NCBI GenBank assembly: GCA_946186945.1
Contig: CAMHPC010000009.1
Span: forward strand, 1-38,183
Reading direction: 5' to 3'
Length of the DNA stretch: 38,183 bases
DNA from: an uncultured Prevotella sp.
GTDB taxonomy: Bacteria > Bacteroidota > Bacteroidia > Bacteroidales > Bacteroidaceae
Shown: positions 14,997 through 24,492 of the stretch, in pieces
Layout: every line of letters begins with the position of its first letter
Position numbering within the stretch: position 1 is the first letter of the stretch
Program-made: the position numbers and the translations under genes
Notes under the pieces: model-generated
What the model was told of the DNA's origin: nothing
What the model saw: only the letters and a program-made list of their open reading frames with translations
Databases searched by the model: none

Positions 14997-17879
14997 ATGA
15001 AAAGAATACTGACTTTAATGTTACTGTCGGTGTGGACTTTGGGCATGTATGCTGTGCCCGCCAAACCAGGACTGAAAAAGACGCTAACCCTGGCAGACGG
15101 CTCTACCGTAGAGGCGATGCTGGTGGGCGATGAGTGGGGTAACTATTGGCGTGCAGACGACGGACGTGCCTTCGTATTCGACAAGAAAGCAGGAGGTAAG
15201 GAGGTGTTCCGCCTGGCTGATGCCAACCTCATCCAGCGCGAAGCAAAAAAAATGCGCGATCAAGTCAACAGTAAACGCATGCTGAAGGCTCCTATACAGA
15301 ATGTTGGCGATTTCACAAATCTCAGCGGCGAAAAGAAATGCCTTATCATACTGGTAAACTTCCAGAATGCTACGTTCTCTGGCTCTGACCCTAAAGCCAC
15401 GTTTGAGAGAATAGCCAACGAGGAGAATTTCGTAGAGGGCAACTTCAAAGGTTCTATGTTCGACTACTTCAAGGCACAGAGCAACGGACAATTCCTGCTC
15501 AACTTCGACGTGGTGGGACCTGTGAAAGTGGAAAACAACTATGAGTACTACGGACAGAATATATCCAGCACAAGCAACACCGACAAGTATGCCGCACAGA
15601 TGGTACAGGAGGCAGTGAAGTTGGCTGACCCATATGTGAACTATGCCGACTATGACTGGGATGATGATGGTTTTGTGGACCAAGTGTATGTGGTGTATGC
15701 CGGCAAAGGTGCTGCCGACGGTGGTGAAGCCAACACTATATGGCCACACGCATGGGACCTCTACTCTGCTCAGTATTTTGGCAGATGTACAGAGGGTTCT
15801 CAACTTCTGGATGGCGTATACGTAAACAGATATGCTTGTGGAGGTGAACTCAACGGAAACACTGGAGAACTGGGCGGCATAGGCACCATGTGCCATGAGT
15901 TCAGCCACTGCTTAGGATACCCCGACTTCTACGACACCGACTACAGCGGCGGTCCGGGCATGGGATACTGGGACCTGATGGACCAGGGATCGTACAACGG
16001 CGGCGGATACCAACCCGCAGGATACACCGGATACGAACGCTGGGTGGTAGGTTGGAGCGAACCCATAGAACTGAAAAGCAGACAGACCGTGACAGGTATG
16101 GGAGCACTGCAAGAATATGGCGACTACTACATTATCTACAACCCTGGAAACAATAATGAATACTACATGCTGGAGAACAGGCAGAAGGTGGGATGGGACT
16201 CAAGCCTCTATGGCAGCGGACTGCTCATCATACACGTAGACTATGATGCTACCGCTTGGTCGAACAACGGACCAAACGATGACCCCGACCACCAACGCTT
16301 CACTTACGTGCCTGCCGACAACAGTTACAGGAGGCAATACTACAGCGACATAGAAGGCGACCTGTGGCCAAACGGCTCTAACAACTCGTTCTCAAACAGT
16401 TCTACTCCCGCTGCCACACTGTTCAATCAGAATACTGATGGTACATACTATCTGAATTACGAGGTGAATGATATTACACAAAACAGCGACGGCACTATCT
16501 CATTCAACTTCGGAGCACCCGAGGAACTGACTCTTGCCTTCAACAAGGCAGAGGTGAATGCCACTATGGGTGAGGAGTTTACTCCCCCCACCCTGTCGTC
16601 GACACCCGCCGAGGTTCTGAGCACCATCAATGTGGTTTATAGTTCCAGTGATGAAAATGTGGCAACTGTAGATGCTTCTACCGGAGAGGTGACTCTGCGC
16701 AGTGCCGGTACCACGGTTATCAAAGCCTCTTTCGAAGGCAATCTCGACTATACCAGTGCCGAGGCTCAGTACGTGCTCAATGTTTCGCTGTGGAACGACG
16801 GTGACAACCACCGCTACGTGCTCGTGACAGACGTAAGCGAACTGACTGAGGGCGACAAGATTGTGATAGTGCAGAAAGACGAAAAATACGCACTGAGCAC
16901 TACACAGCAGACCAATAACCGCAAAGGCGTGTCATTCATTTTCCAACCCGACGGCAGCATAATACCCAACATGGATGATGTGGCTATCATAGAACTGGGT
17001 ACTGCCACTTATGACACTGTAAGCGGATGGACTCTGCGCATATTGAATGGCGACACCAAGGGATATCTGACCAGTGCTTCAAGTACTTCAAACTTGCTGA
17101 AGACCAAGGAAGATGTGGATGCCAACGCTATAGCCACCATTTCCATTGCCGACAATAACGCTACGATACAGTTCCAGGGCAAATATAACAGAAAATTGAT
17201 ACGCTACAATCCCAACAATAACAATCCTCTGTTCGCCTGCTATGGCACATCGAGTACCACAGGCTCTCTGCCCAATATCTACCGCCGCGTGGAGGTGGTA
17301 AACGTGGATGTGAGCGATGTGAAGTATGCATCACTCTACTACAGCGACAAGAACCTGAAGGTGCCAGCAGGTCTGGAGGCACGCACATACAAGGTGGAGG
17401 GTGGTGCCCTCGGCATCTCTCACACCTATGCCACAGGCGAGGTGATACCAGCGGGTACTGCTGTGGTTCTCTATGGCGATGCCAACAGTTACCGTATGGA
17501 GGTGACCGACAAGGACGGCACTGCCGATACCAACAACCTACTGCTGGGTAAGGACGAGGATGGACTGACCACTGCCGCCGGTGATGTGTATTTCTACATG
17601 CTCACCACCAAGGACGGTGCCAACCCAGGCTTCTACTGGGGTGCCGATGATGGTGCTGCCTTCACCACACTGGCTCACAAGGCATACCTGGCAGTAGACA
17701 AGAATCAGGCATCAGCCGCCAATGCCTTCATCTTCGACACTGCCACAGGCATCAGTGCCATCAATACTGACACTGACAAGAACCAGGTGGTGTATGACCT
17801 GCAAGGCAGACGCATGATGCAGACCAACCTGCCCAAGGGCGTGTATATAGTGAATGGCAAGAAGACAGTAATAAAGTGA
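14997..17879 (+). CDS. Secreted M6-family metalloprotease with Ig-like domain and T9SS-like tail
   Basis: The 960-residue secreted protease begins with a signal peptide (cleavage near MYAVPA) and a propeptide-like region up to about residue 110. The catalytic domain (about 115-510) has the zinc motif H300-E301-F-S-H304 with D310 in GYPD as third ligand, followed by GMGYWDLMDQG, as in immune inhibitor A-type M6 peptidases. Residues 515-600 look like a bacterial Ig-like (BIG2) domain (SSSDENVATVD, GTTVIKASFEG). Two further beta domains follow (about 607-780 and 785-925). The end, VVYDLQGRRM to PKGVYIVNGKKTVIK, resembles a type IX sorting tail and is close to that of the galactanase. It probably acts at the cell surface or outside on host or dietary protein. 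Confidence 0.92.
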   Translation: MKRILTLMLLSVWTLGMYAVPAKPGLKKTLTLADGSTVEAMLVGDEWGNYWRADDGRAFVFDKKAGGKEVFRLADANLIQREAKKMRDQVNSKRMLKAPIQNVGDFTNLSGEKKCLIILVNFQNATFSGSDPKATFERIANEENFVEGNFKGSMFDYFKAQSNGQFLLNFDVVGPVKVENNYEYYGQNISSTSNTDKYAAQMVQEAVKLADPYVNYADYDWDDDGFVDQVYVVYAGKGAADGGEANTIWPHAWDLYSAQYFGRCTEGSQLLDGVYVNRYACGGELNGNTGELGGIGTMCHEFSHCLGYPDFYDTDYSGGPGMGYWDLMDQGSYNGGGYQPAGYTGYERWVVGWSEPIELKSRQTVTGMGALQEYGDYYIIYNPGNNNEYYMLENRQKVGWDSSLYGSGLLIIHVDYDATAWSNNGPNDDPDHQRFTYVPADNSYRRQYYSDIEGDLWPNGSNNSFSNSSTPAATLFNQNTDGTYYLNYEVNDITQNSDGTISFNFGAPEELTLAFNKAEVNATMGEEFTPPTLSSTPAEVLSTINVVYSSSDENVATVDASTGEVTLRSAGTTVIKASFEGNLDYTSAEAQYVLNVSLWNDGDNHRYVLVTDVSELTEGDKIVIVQKDEKYALSTTQQTNNRKGVSFIFQPDGSIIPNMDDVAIIELGTATYDTVSGWTLRILNGDTKGYLTSASSTSNLLKTKEDVDANAIATISIADNNATIQFQGKYNRKLIRYNPNNNNPLFACYGTSSTTGSLPNIYRRVEVVNVDVSDVKYASLYYSDKNLKVPAGLEARTYKVEGGALGISHTYATGEVIPAGTAVVLYGDANSYRMEVTDKDGTADTNNLLLGKDEDGLTTAAGDVYFYMLTTKDGANPGFYWGADDGAAFTTLAHKAYLAVDKNQASAANAFIFDTATGISAINTDTDKNQVVYDLQGRRMMQTNLPKGVYIVNGKKTVIK

Positions 17880-17924
17880 GCCGATTCTGCCAAAGACGAT
17901 TTATTCATCACAAAGCATTAGACT

Positions 17925-18113
17925 ATGAACAAGAAAACATATAACAGACCGGCTATAAAATATGTTGTTACCGATGACCTGATGCAGGACGAGGTTTTGC
18001 ACAATTCTAAGGGTGATGGCAACCAGTTGGGCAACAACGCCGATTTCGATGATAACGAGGCTGACAATGATGTCAACTCCGATATTATACGGTATAGTGT
18101 ATGGGAGGAATAG
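17925..18113 (+). CDS. Small acidic protein of unknown function
   Basis: This 62-residue protein is encoded 45 bp after the M6 protease stop, with no promoter box between, so it is probably cotranscribed. It opens MNKKTYNRPAIKYVV, a lysine/tyrosine/proline start found in many small Bacteroidales proteins of unknown role. It continues with an asparagine- and aspartate-rich middle and ends RYSVWEE. There is no signal peptide, transmembrane segment or cysteine. A strong hairpin follows the stop, which supports the gene's end. It could be a peptide precursor, a chaperone-like partner of the protease, or a simple acidic protein. Confidence 0.6.
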   Translation: MNKKTYNRPAIKYVVTDDLMQDEVLHNSKGDGNQLGNNADFDDNEADNDVNSDIIRYSVWEE

Positions 18114-18138
18114 ACTCCTGCTACATACCCACTGAAAG

Positions 18139-18175
18139 CGAAGAGTGCAGGGAGGTTTCCTCTCTGCACTCTTCG
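18139..18175. terminator. Long hairpin between convergent genes, probable bidirectional terminator
   Basis: A 17-bp stem (18139-18155 with 18159-18175) with a single G-T pair encloses a TTT loop. It sits between the small acidic protein and the convergent HhH/barrel gene. Neither flank has a long T run, so termination efficiency is uncertain. Confidence 0.65.
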
Positions 18176-18197
18176 TGTAAAACAGTTGTATCGGGTT

Positions 18198-20189
18198 TCA
18201 GAAGCGCCAACGTATCTGTGCCTGTATGTCGGTGGCAGACGAACCGTCTATCTGCTGCAATCCTGTGCCTATCACCGAGCGGTCCATGTATTTCACCCAC
18301 GCCACCCGCACCAAAGCCGACAACTGTGTGCTCAGTGTGGCGCGCAGTGCCATGGTGCAGCGCACTCCTTCACCATAGAAGGCACGATAGGCGAACCGAT
18401 ACCATAGTCCGGTCTCTTGCACATACAGCCTACTCTCATAGTCGTCAGTATTGAAATAGGCGGCAGAGGCAGACAACTGCGCCCGAGTGCCGAGGTTGAC
18501 AGCCACTACTTCACTCAACATCCACCCTGTACTACGGTCCTCATACCGCGAGTGCACCACATCAGCCTGGGTGTTGCATTGCCAACGTTCATTCTGCCAA
18601 CCTACTGCCATGCGCACACGGTGCTCGGTCTGGTGTATAAGGTCCTTGTGACTGCTATTATCGCGCTGACGGTAGCGACAGCGGTAGCGTGCAGTGGCGT
18701 GCCAAGGTCCGGAGGTGTATTTGGCCTGCAACAGATTATCCCACACGCTGGAGGAGTGATACGCTATGTAGCGTGGATGGTGGAAGTAGGCATAGTCAGT
18801 ATATGCCAACAGTTGCCAGTGCTCCGAGGGTTGCCAGTTCATACCCAGGTACAGTCCGTTCTCGTTGCTCACACTGCCTCCCTCGCTGAAGGTGGTGGCA
18901 TGCAGACCACAGTAGCGGGCACCGAAATAGCGCTGCACGGTGGTGAGTGCCACATACGATGTGGGCTGTACCACCACGCTGTTGATGGTGGCTACATCAT
19001 TGCCGTCCACAGCCGTCTCGCCACGCACACTGACTTTCGATGACACATAGCCATAGTCAACACCCACCTGGGTGAACTGTCTGCCAGTGGGTTTGTCGAG
19101 GTTGTAGACGAGCGTTGGATCTGGTTCCAGGTCTCTGCTGTATCGGGTATAAGTAGCAGTGGCACCCACATGCCAACCATCGCGTGTGAAGTGTATGTTG
19201 GCTCCGCCCACCATCTGTGTGGCACGGTTCTTATGGTCCATCTCTGTCTGTGTGCGGTGGTAACCATCGGTCAGTACACTGAGTATGTTGCCGTGCTTAT
19301 CGAGTGTAGCGTCTATCTCACGATACGACACGAAGGGGGTGACATTCAGCCCTTTCACCACTTGTATGGTGGCAGCAGCACCCTGCATATACTGATTGTC
19401 GCTACGCGAGGTGTGAGGCTGTATGACCTGCGAAGAGAAGTCAAGGACCGAGAGGGTGGCGAGTTTGCCAAACGAGAAATAGTTGTTCATCACCAGTCCC
19501 AGTCCCGTCTTCATACGGTAGCGTCCCAGGGTCAACTGCTTCAGTGCCCCCTTCAAGCGCATGTCAGCATAGAAACTATAGTAGTCGTAGCCCAGTTTGT
19601 TGCCATGCTTGAAGAACGGTTCACCCGACTGCTGCGCACCTATCACGCCTACGCGCAGTCCGCCTGCTGTCATGCGATAGCGGAAGGAGTGTGCCAACGG
19701 TCCGCCCAGATAGCCATTATCATCGCCACTGCGCTTGTATGTGGGCACATCGGCAGACAGCAGCAACTCGTGACTGGCATGTGAGAGCATCTGACCAATG
19801 GTGGGCGACTTCTCTGCCTGTGGTTCACCTATATAGACGAAGCAGGCAAGCAACTGACGGGTGGTAAAGTCGAGACTCTCTATCATCGCCAGTTCACCGA
19901 TACTTTGCATCTGTTTGTTGCGATACAGGTAATAAGCGATATCGTCTACCTGACGCTCATTGAGGAATGGCAGACTGCGCAGGTCGGCTACGGTGGCAAT
20001 ATTTATATTGATGGGCTGCTCATGCAGGTCGCTCAGCACATCGTACATTGCCTCTGCCTGTTGCCCTTCCACATCATCCAACGTGCACCACTCGTCAAAC
20101 CACCGCTCCCAGTCGGCGGTGGTCTGCGCACTGACAGTGACGGAGCAAAGCAGGGCGAAGAGCAGTGTGGCAAAAGCACGTATATGCAT
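18198..20189 (-). CDS. Helix-hairpin-helix plus outer-membrane beta-barrel protein
   Basis: The 663-residue protein has a signal peptide (cleavage near TVSAQ at 22). Residues 55-115 form helix-hairpin-helix units (ININIATVADLRSLPFL, NERQVDDIAYYLY) like those of ComEA. From about 135 to the end it is a long series of alternating strands with aromatic girdles and a terminal RWRF, the mark of an outer-membrane barrel. Proteins with this architecture are known only as conserved in Bacteroidetes; an HhH domain facing the periplasm could bind DNA during uptake, but that is inference. The ATG overlaps the rnr stop (TGATG), so it is translated from the rnr transcript. Confidence 0.82.
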   Translation of the reverse strand: MHIRAFATLLFALLCSVTVSAQTTADWERWFDEWCTLDDVEGQQAEAMYDVLSDLHEQPININIATVADLRSLPFLNERQVDDIAYYLYRNKQMQSIGELAMIESLDFTTRQLLACFVYIGEPQAEKSPTIGQMLSHASHELLLSADVPTYKRSGDDNGYLGGPLAHSFRYRMTAGGLRVGVIGAQQSGEPFFKHGNKLGYDYYSFYADMRLKGALKQLTLGRYRMKTGLGLVMNNYFSFGKLATLSVLDFSSQVIQPHTSRSDNQYMQGAAATIQVVKGLNVTPFVSYREIDATLDKHGNILSVLTDGYHRTQTEMDHKNRATQMVGGANIHFTRDGWHVGATATYTRYSRDLEPDPTLVYNLDKPTGRQFTQVGVDYGYVSSKVSVRGETAVDGNDVATINSVVVQPTSYVALTTVQRYFGARYCGLHATTFSEGGSVSNENGLYLGMNWQPSEHWQLLAYTDYAYFHHPRYIAYHSSSVWDNLLQAKYTSGPWHATARYRCRYRQRDNSSHKDLIHQTEHRVRMAVGWQNERWQCNTQADVVHSRYEDRSTGWMLSEVVAVNLGTRAQLSASAAYFNTDDYESRLYVQETGLWYRFAYRAFYGEGVRCTMALRATLSTQLSALVRVAWVKYMDRSVIGTGLQQIDGSSATDIQAQIRWRF

Positions 20190-22384
20190 CAGTCTGCCAA
20201 GGTGAAGTCCAACTGTCGCTTCTCTATGTTGGCACGTGCCACCTTTATGCGTACGGCATCGCCCAACTGGTATTTATGATGACGGCGGCGACCTACCAGA
20301 CAGTAGTTCTTCTCATCAAACTCATAGTAGTCATCGTCCAGGTCGTGCATGGGCACGAGTCCCTCGCAGTGGTTCTCGTCTATCTCGCAGTAAATGCCAT
20401 ACGACTGTATGCCGCTGATGTGCGCATCATACTCCTCGCCGATTTTGTCACCCATAAACTCTACCATCTTGTACTTGATGCTGTCGCGCTCGGCATTCTG
20501 TGCCGTCTGCTCCATATCACTACTGTGCTGGCACAGTTCCTCGTAATGGTCGCGGTTGGCAGAGCGTCCACCTGCCTGGTAGCGGGTGAGCAGACGGTGC
20601 ACCATGGTGTCAGGATATCGACGTATGGGCGAGGTGAAGTGGGTGTAATAGTCGAATGCCAATCCATAGTGCCCTATGTTGTGCACACTGTACTTGGCTT
20701 TCATCATGGCACGCAAAGCCACAGTCTGTATCAGTTTCTCTTCGCGGGTGCCGGCACTGTCGGCCATAAGAGCGTTCAGACTGCGCGAGATGGCTCCCTT
20801 GGTGCCGGCAGTCTTGAGTTTGTAGCCAAACTTGCTGGTCAACTGGCGCAGGTTCTCCAGTTTGGTGGGGTCGGGCGCATCGTGCACACGATATGGCAAG
20901 GTTTTCGCCTTCACGCCCTTCTTCACCTTACCCACACTCTCTGCCACCTTGCGGTTGGCAAGGAGCATAAACTCCTCTATCAGTTTATTGGCATCCCTGG
21001 AGCGTTTGTAGTAGCAGGCAGTGGGCTTGCCCTTGTCGTCAATATCGAAATGCAGTTCCTCGCGGTCAAACTTCACCGCTCCGTCTGCAAAGCGCTTGGC
21101 ACGCAGTTTCTTTGCCAGTCGGTCCAGTGTCACCAGTTCGGTGGCATACTCTCCCTGATAGCCTCCCTTGGGTGCCGGCGGGGCAGGTTCGCCTGTGCCG
21201 TCCACCACACCATTCTGTTCCAGTATGGCCTGTGCCTCCTCGTAAGCGAAGCGGCGGTTACTCTTTATCACGGTATGTGCCAGATGCCAACGTTTCACCT
21301 GTGCCTCGTCGTCCATCTCGAAGATGGTGCTGTAGCAGAGTTTCTCCTCGTCGGGCCGGAGCGAGCAGATGTAATTGCACAGACGCTCGGGCAGCATGGG
21401 TATGGTGCGGTCTACCAAGTACACGCTGGTGGCACGTTTCTGTGCCTCACGGTCTATGATAGAGCCCTCCTTCACGTAGTGCGACACATCGGCTATATGC
21501 ACACCCACCTCCCACAGACCGTTGTCCATGCGGCGTATGGAGAGTGCATCGTCGAAGTCCTTGGCATCCTTGGGGTCTATGGTAAAGGTGCACACCTCAC
21601 GGTAGTCCTCACGCTCGGCTATATCCTCGGGAGTAATCACGGCAGAGATCTTATTGGCAGCCTCCTCCACGGCACGCGGATACTTGTATGGCAGACCGTA
21701 CTGTGCCAGTATGGCGTGCATCTCCACATCATTGTTACCTGTCTGACCCAATACGTCTACCACCTCGCCCACTATGTTCTTCGACTCTTTCGAAGGCCAC
21801 TGGGTGATACGCACCACTGCCTTCTCGCCCGTCTTGCCTCCCTTGAGTTTCTTTTTGGGTATCATGATATCGTGCACGAAGATATTGCTCTCGGTGATGA
21901 GGAAGGCATAGTCCTTCTCTACCTGCAACCTGCCTACGAAGGTATCACGGGCATGTGCCAGCACATCGGTGACCATCGCCTCCTTGATATGGTTGCGCCG
22001 CCGTGCCATGAACGACACTCGCACACGGTCGCCATCAAGGGCGAAAAGGGAGTTACGTTCTGCCACAAACACCGGATTGCCACCATCATCGGGCAGGAAA
22101 CTGTTCTTGCCGTTGGCCTTACGGCGGAATATACCCTCCTGCACCTGACCCTTGTTGTTCAGTCGGTAACTGTTTTCTCCCACTTTGCTCAGCATGTCAT
22201 CCCACGCCATCTCTTCCATCACGTCCATGGCGAGCATCTTCTTGGGGTGGGTGTCAAGATGCAGGGCACGGAATATTTGTTTCAAAGAGAAAGTCTCGTT
22301 GGGCTGAGTAGTGAAAAAGCCTGTAAGCATATCGGCAACTTGCTTCTTGTTCAAGCGTTTGCCCTTATTTTTACCTTTTCCCAT
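20189..22384 (-). CDS. rnr: Ribonuclease R
   Basis: RNase R is a processive 3'-5' exoribonuclease that degrades structured RNA. The 731-residue protein has a basic, lysine-rich start (MGKGKNKGKR), a winged-helix part (about 10-75), cold-shock domains (about 80-235), the RNB catalytic domain with DPKDAKDFDDA at 270-280, where D270, D276, D278 and D279 hold magnesium, and a C-terminal S1 domain (about 645-725). I start at ATG 22384; an ATG at 22441 would lie upstream of the predicted -7 box. The opposite strand is open across nearly the whole gene, explained by codon choice. It is divergent from the SDR gene. Confidence 0.95.
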   Translation of the reverse strand: MGKGKNKGKRLNKKQVADMLTGFFTTQPNETFSLKQIFRALHLDTHPKKMLAMDVMEEMAWDDMLSKVGENSYRLNNKGQVQEGIFRRKANGKNSFLPDDGGNPVFVAERNSLFALDGDRVRVSFMARRRNHIKEAMVTDVLAHARDTFVGRLQVEKDYAFLITESNIFVHDIMIPKKKLKGGKTGEKAVVRITQWPSKESKNIVGEVVDVLGQTGNNDVEMHAILAQYGLPYKYPRAVEEAANKISAVITPEDIAEREDYREVCTFTIDPKDAKDFDDALSIRRMDNGLWEVGVHIADVSHYVKEGSIIDREAQKRATSVYLVDRTIPMLPERLCNYICSLRPDEEKLCYSTIFEMDDEAQVKRWHLAHTVIKSNRRFAYEEAQAILEQNGVVDGTGEPAPPAPKGGYQGEYATELVTLDRLAKKLRAKRFADGAVKFDREELHFDIDDKGKPTACYYKRSRDANKLIEEFMLLANRKVAESVGKVKKGVKAKTLPYRVHDAPDPTKLENLRQLTSKFGYKLKTAGTKGAISRSLNALMADSAGTREEKLIQTVALRAMMKAKYSVHNIGHYGLAFDYYTHFTSPIRRYPDTMVHRLLTRYQAGGRSANRDHYEELCQHSSDMEQTAQNAERDSIKYKMVEFMGDKIGEEYDAHISGIQSYGIYCEIDENHCEGLVPMHDLDDDYYEFDEKNYCLVGRRRHHKYQLGDAVRIKVARANIEKRQLDFTLAD

Positions 22385-22414
22385 AGTAAATCGAATTTGT
22401 TTTCCGCAAAATAA

Positions 22415-22422
22415 CAAAAATA
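22415..22422 (-). promoter_or_regulatory. -7 box of rnr
   Basis: TATTTTTG is read on the minus strand at 22422-22415, giving a leader of about 26 nt. It lies back to back with the SDR -7 box, 4 nt away, so the two promoters may compete. Confidence 0.5.
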
Positions 22423-22426
22423 TTCG

Positions 22427-22434
22427 TAACTTTG
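22427..22434 (+). promoter_or_regulatory. -7 box of the SDR-PAP2-miaB operon
   Basis: TAACTTTG, followed by CA, is at 22427-22434, with a leader of about 48 nt to the ATG at 22487. No standard TTTG is found at the expected spacing; one at 22396-22399 is 27 nt away. Confidence 0.5.
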
Positions 22435-22486
22435 CAAGCAATTTTTACAGTATTTTTCTTTTTATCAATATAGTTACGGAAAAGTA

Positions 22487-23482
22487 ATGAAGAAGATACT
22501 CATTACCGGAGCCAGTGGTTTCATTGGCAGTTTCATTGTGGCAGAGGCTCTGAACAGGGGCTATGAGGTGTGGGCAGCCATGCGCGGTAGCAGCAGCAAG
22601 CAGTTTCTCACCGACGAGCGTATACATTTCATCCAACTCAATCTGGACGATGAGCAACAACTGGAACAGGCTCTCGCTCCACACCGCTTTGAGGTGGTGG
22701 TACACGCTGCTGGAGTGACCAAATGCTTGAAAGTGAAAGATTTCCATCGTATAAACACTCTCGGCACACAACACCTGGTAGATGTGCTGATACGCCTGAA
22801 TATGCCGCTGGAGAAATTCGTTTACCTCAGTTCGCTGAGTGTATACGGAGCCATACGCGAGAAACAACCGTATGCCGAGATACGCGAGGATGATGCACCA
22901 CAACCCAATACAGCATACGGCAAAAGCAAACTGGAGGCAGAACGCTACCTGGAGTCGCTCACCAACTTCCCATATGTAATACTACGCCCCACAGGGGTGT
23001 ACGGACCACGCGAACGCGACTATTTCATGATGGCGCAGAGCATAAAGCAACATGTTGACTTTTCCGTGGGATGGAAACGACAGGATATCACCTTCGTGTA
23101 TGTGGACGATGTGGTGCAGGCTGTATTCCTGGCTGCCGACCACGGCAAAGTGGGACGCAAATACTTCCTCAGCGATGGCGAGGTGTACCAGTCGCGCACG
23201 TTCAGCGACCTGCTACATCACGAACTGGGCGACAAATGGCTGCTACGCATCAAGGCTCCGGTATGGGTGCTGCGAGTGGCTACCTTCTGCGGTGAATATA
23301 TAGGAAGGATGCGAGGCAAGGTGACTGCCATGAACAATGACAAATACCACATACTGAAACAGCGCAACTGGCGCTGCGACATACAACCGGCTATCGACGA
23401 ACTGGGATATCAGCCGCAGGTGAAACTGGAGGAAGGTGTGCGACGCAGCGTGGCATGGTACAAAGAGAACGGATGGCTATGA
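22487..23482 (+). CDS. NAD-dependent epimerase/dehydratase (extended SDR)
   Basis: The 331-residue enzyme has the nucleotide loop GASGFIG (8-14), HAAGVTK after the fourth strand, and the catalytic Y144-x-x-x-K148 in YGKSK. LRPTGVYGPRERDYF follows, as in extended short-chain dehydrogenases acting on nucleotide sugars or sterol/isoprenoid-like substrates. The substrate cannot be read from sequence. Its neighbours (PAP2 phosphatase, ABC exporter, lipid acyltransferase) suggest a lipid or lipid-linked sugar. The stop overlaps the start of the PAP2 gene (ATGA). It is first in a five-gene operon. Confidence 0.85.
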   Translation: MKKILITGASGFIGSFIVAEALNRGYEVWAAMRGSSSKQFLTDERIHFIQLNLDDEQQLEQALAPHRFEVVVHAAGVTKCLKVKDFHRINTLGTQHLVDVLIRLNMPLEKFVYLSSLSVYGAIREKQPYAEIREDDAPQPNTAYGKSKLEAERYLESLTNFPYVILRPTGVYGPRERDYFMMAQSIKQHVDFSVGWKRQDITFVYVDDVVQAVFLAADHGKVGRKYFLSDGEVYQSRTFSDLLHHELGDKWLLRIKAPVWVLRVATFCGEYIGRMRGKVTAMNNDKYHILKQRNWRCDIQPAIDELGYQPQVKLEEGVRRSVAWYKENGWL

Positions 23483-24492
23483 ACAAGAAGAAAGAGAGCA
23501 GTCTCATAACAAAATTGATAAGCCGTGAACAGAACCCACCCCACTCGCTTCTGGCTTTCGAATGGGTGATAATAATATATGCGGCTCTCACTGCCATATA
23601 CGTGGCAGTGATGTACTCGCAACTGCCCAATCCCAACTCTATGCTCATGATGCGCGTGCAGAATATCGCCATACTGCTGGCCATGTGGTTGGTGTACCGC
23701 CTGTACCCCTGCCGTGGCATGATGGCACTGCGCATAGGCATGCAACTACTACTACTGGGACTGTGGTACTCTGACACCTATGAGATAAACCGCATACTGC
23801 CCAACCTGGACCACGTGTTTGCTGCTGCCGAGCAGGCTGTCTTTGGCTGCCAACCGGCTCTGCTGTTCTCACAGAATTTCTCCTCACCATGGTTTGGCGA
23901 ACTCATGTGCACGGGCTATGGGTCATACTTCCCCATGCTGGCAGTGGTAACATTCTTCTACCTGATGTGCCGCCCCAAGGACTTTCAGAAAATCGCCTTC
24001 GTCATCATCGGCGCATTCTTCATACATTATGTCATCTTCGACATACTGCCCGTCACCGGACCACAATACTACTATCATGCCGTGGGCGAGAGCGAGATAG
24101 CCAAAGGCGTCTTTCCCAACGTGCACGACTATTTCCTCACACACCAAGAGAGCACACCCATACCCAACAACCTGGGCGGACCCTTCTACCAGATAGTAAA
24201 AGCGGCCCACGAGGCTGGCGAGCGACCCACGGCAGCCTTCCCCAGCAGTCATATAGGCGTGACTATCATACTGGTATTCCTCGCATGGCGCACACGCAAC
24301 CGCTGGCTCATTGGCTGCGTCACCACTCTCTTCGTCATCATGTTCTTTGGCACTTTCTATGTCAAGGCACATTACGTGATTGATGCCATAGCCGGGCTGG
24401 CAAGTGGCTCACTATGCTATTGGGTACTGATGAGATGCCCCGACCGATGGACTGCCCTACCGTTGACCAAACAGAAGAAAAAGAAAAAATGA
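23479..24492 (+). CDS. PAP2-family membrane phosphatase
   Basis: The 337-residue protein is an integral membrane enzyme with about six hydrophobic segments (for example 28-46, 60-76, 150-164, 172-190, 261-272 and 277-294). The PAP2 motifs are GERPTAAFPSSH (247-258, H258) and KAHYVIDAIAG with H298. A GPQYYYHAVGE stretch after the fourth segment is like that of inositol-phosphoceramide synthase-type PAP2 proteins. The likely reaction is removal or transfer of a phosphate head group on a lipid. I chose ATG 23479 because of the ATGA overlap with the SDR gene; the end also overlaps miaB by ATGA. The C-terminus is lysine-rich. Confidence 0.85.
   Translation: MNKKKESSLITKLISREQNPPHSLLAFEWVIIIYAALTAIYVAVMYSQLPNPNSMLMMRVQNIAILLAMWLVYRLYPCRGMMALRIGMQLLLLGLWYSDTYEINRILPNLDHVFAAAEQAVFGCQPALLFSQNFSSPWFGELMCTGYGSYFPMLAVVTFFYLMCRPKDFQKIAFVIIGAFFIHYVIFDILPVTGPQYYYHAVGESEIAKGVFPNVHDYFLTHQESTPIPNNLGGPFYQIVKAAHEAGERPTAAFPSSHIGVTIILVFLAWRTRNRWLIGCVTTLFVIMFFGTFYVKAHYVIDAIAGLASGSLCYWVLMRCPDRWTALPLTKQKKKKK

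Noticed and set aside
15084..15908. Open frame opposite the M6 protease gene
   Set aside because: Contains no family motif and mirrors the codon bias of the real gene.
20165..22414. A 749-codon open frame antisense to rnr
   Set aside because: Its codons are in register with those of rnr, so its stops would need TTA, CTA or TCA codons in rnr, which this genome avoids. The translation has no recognisable domains.
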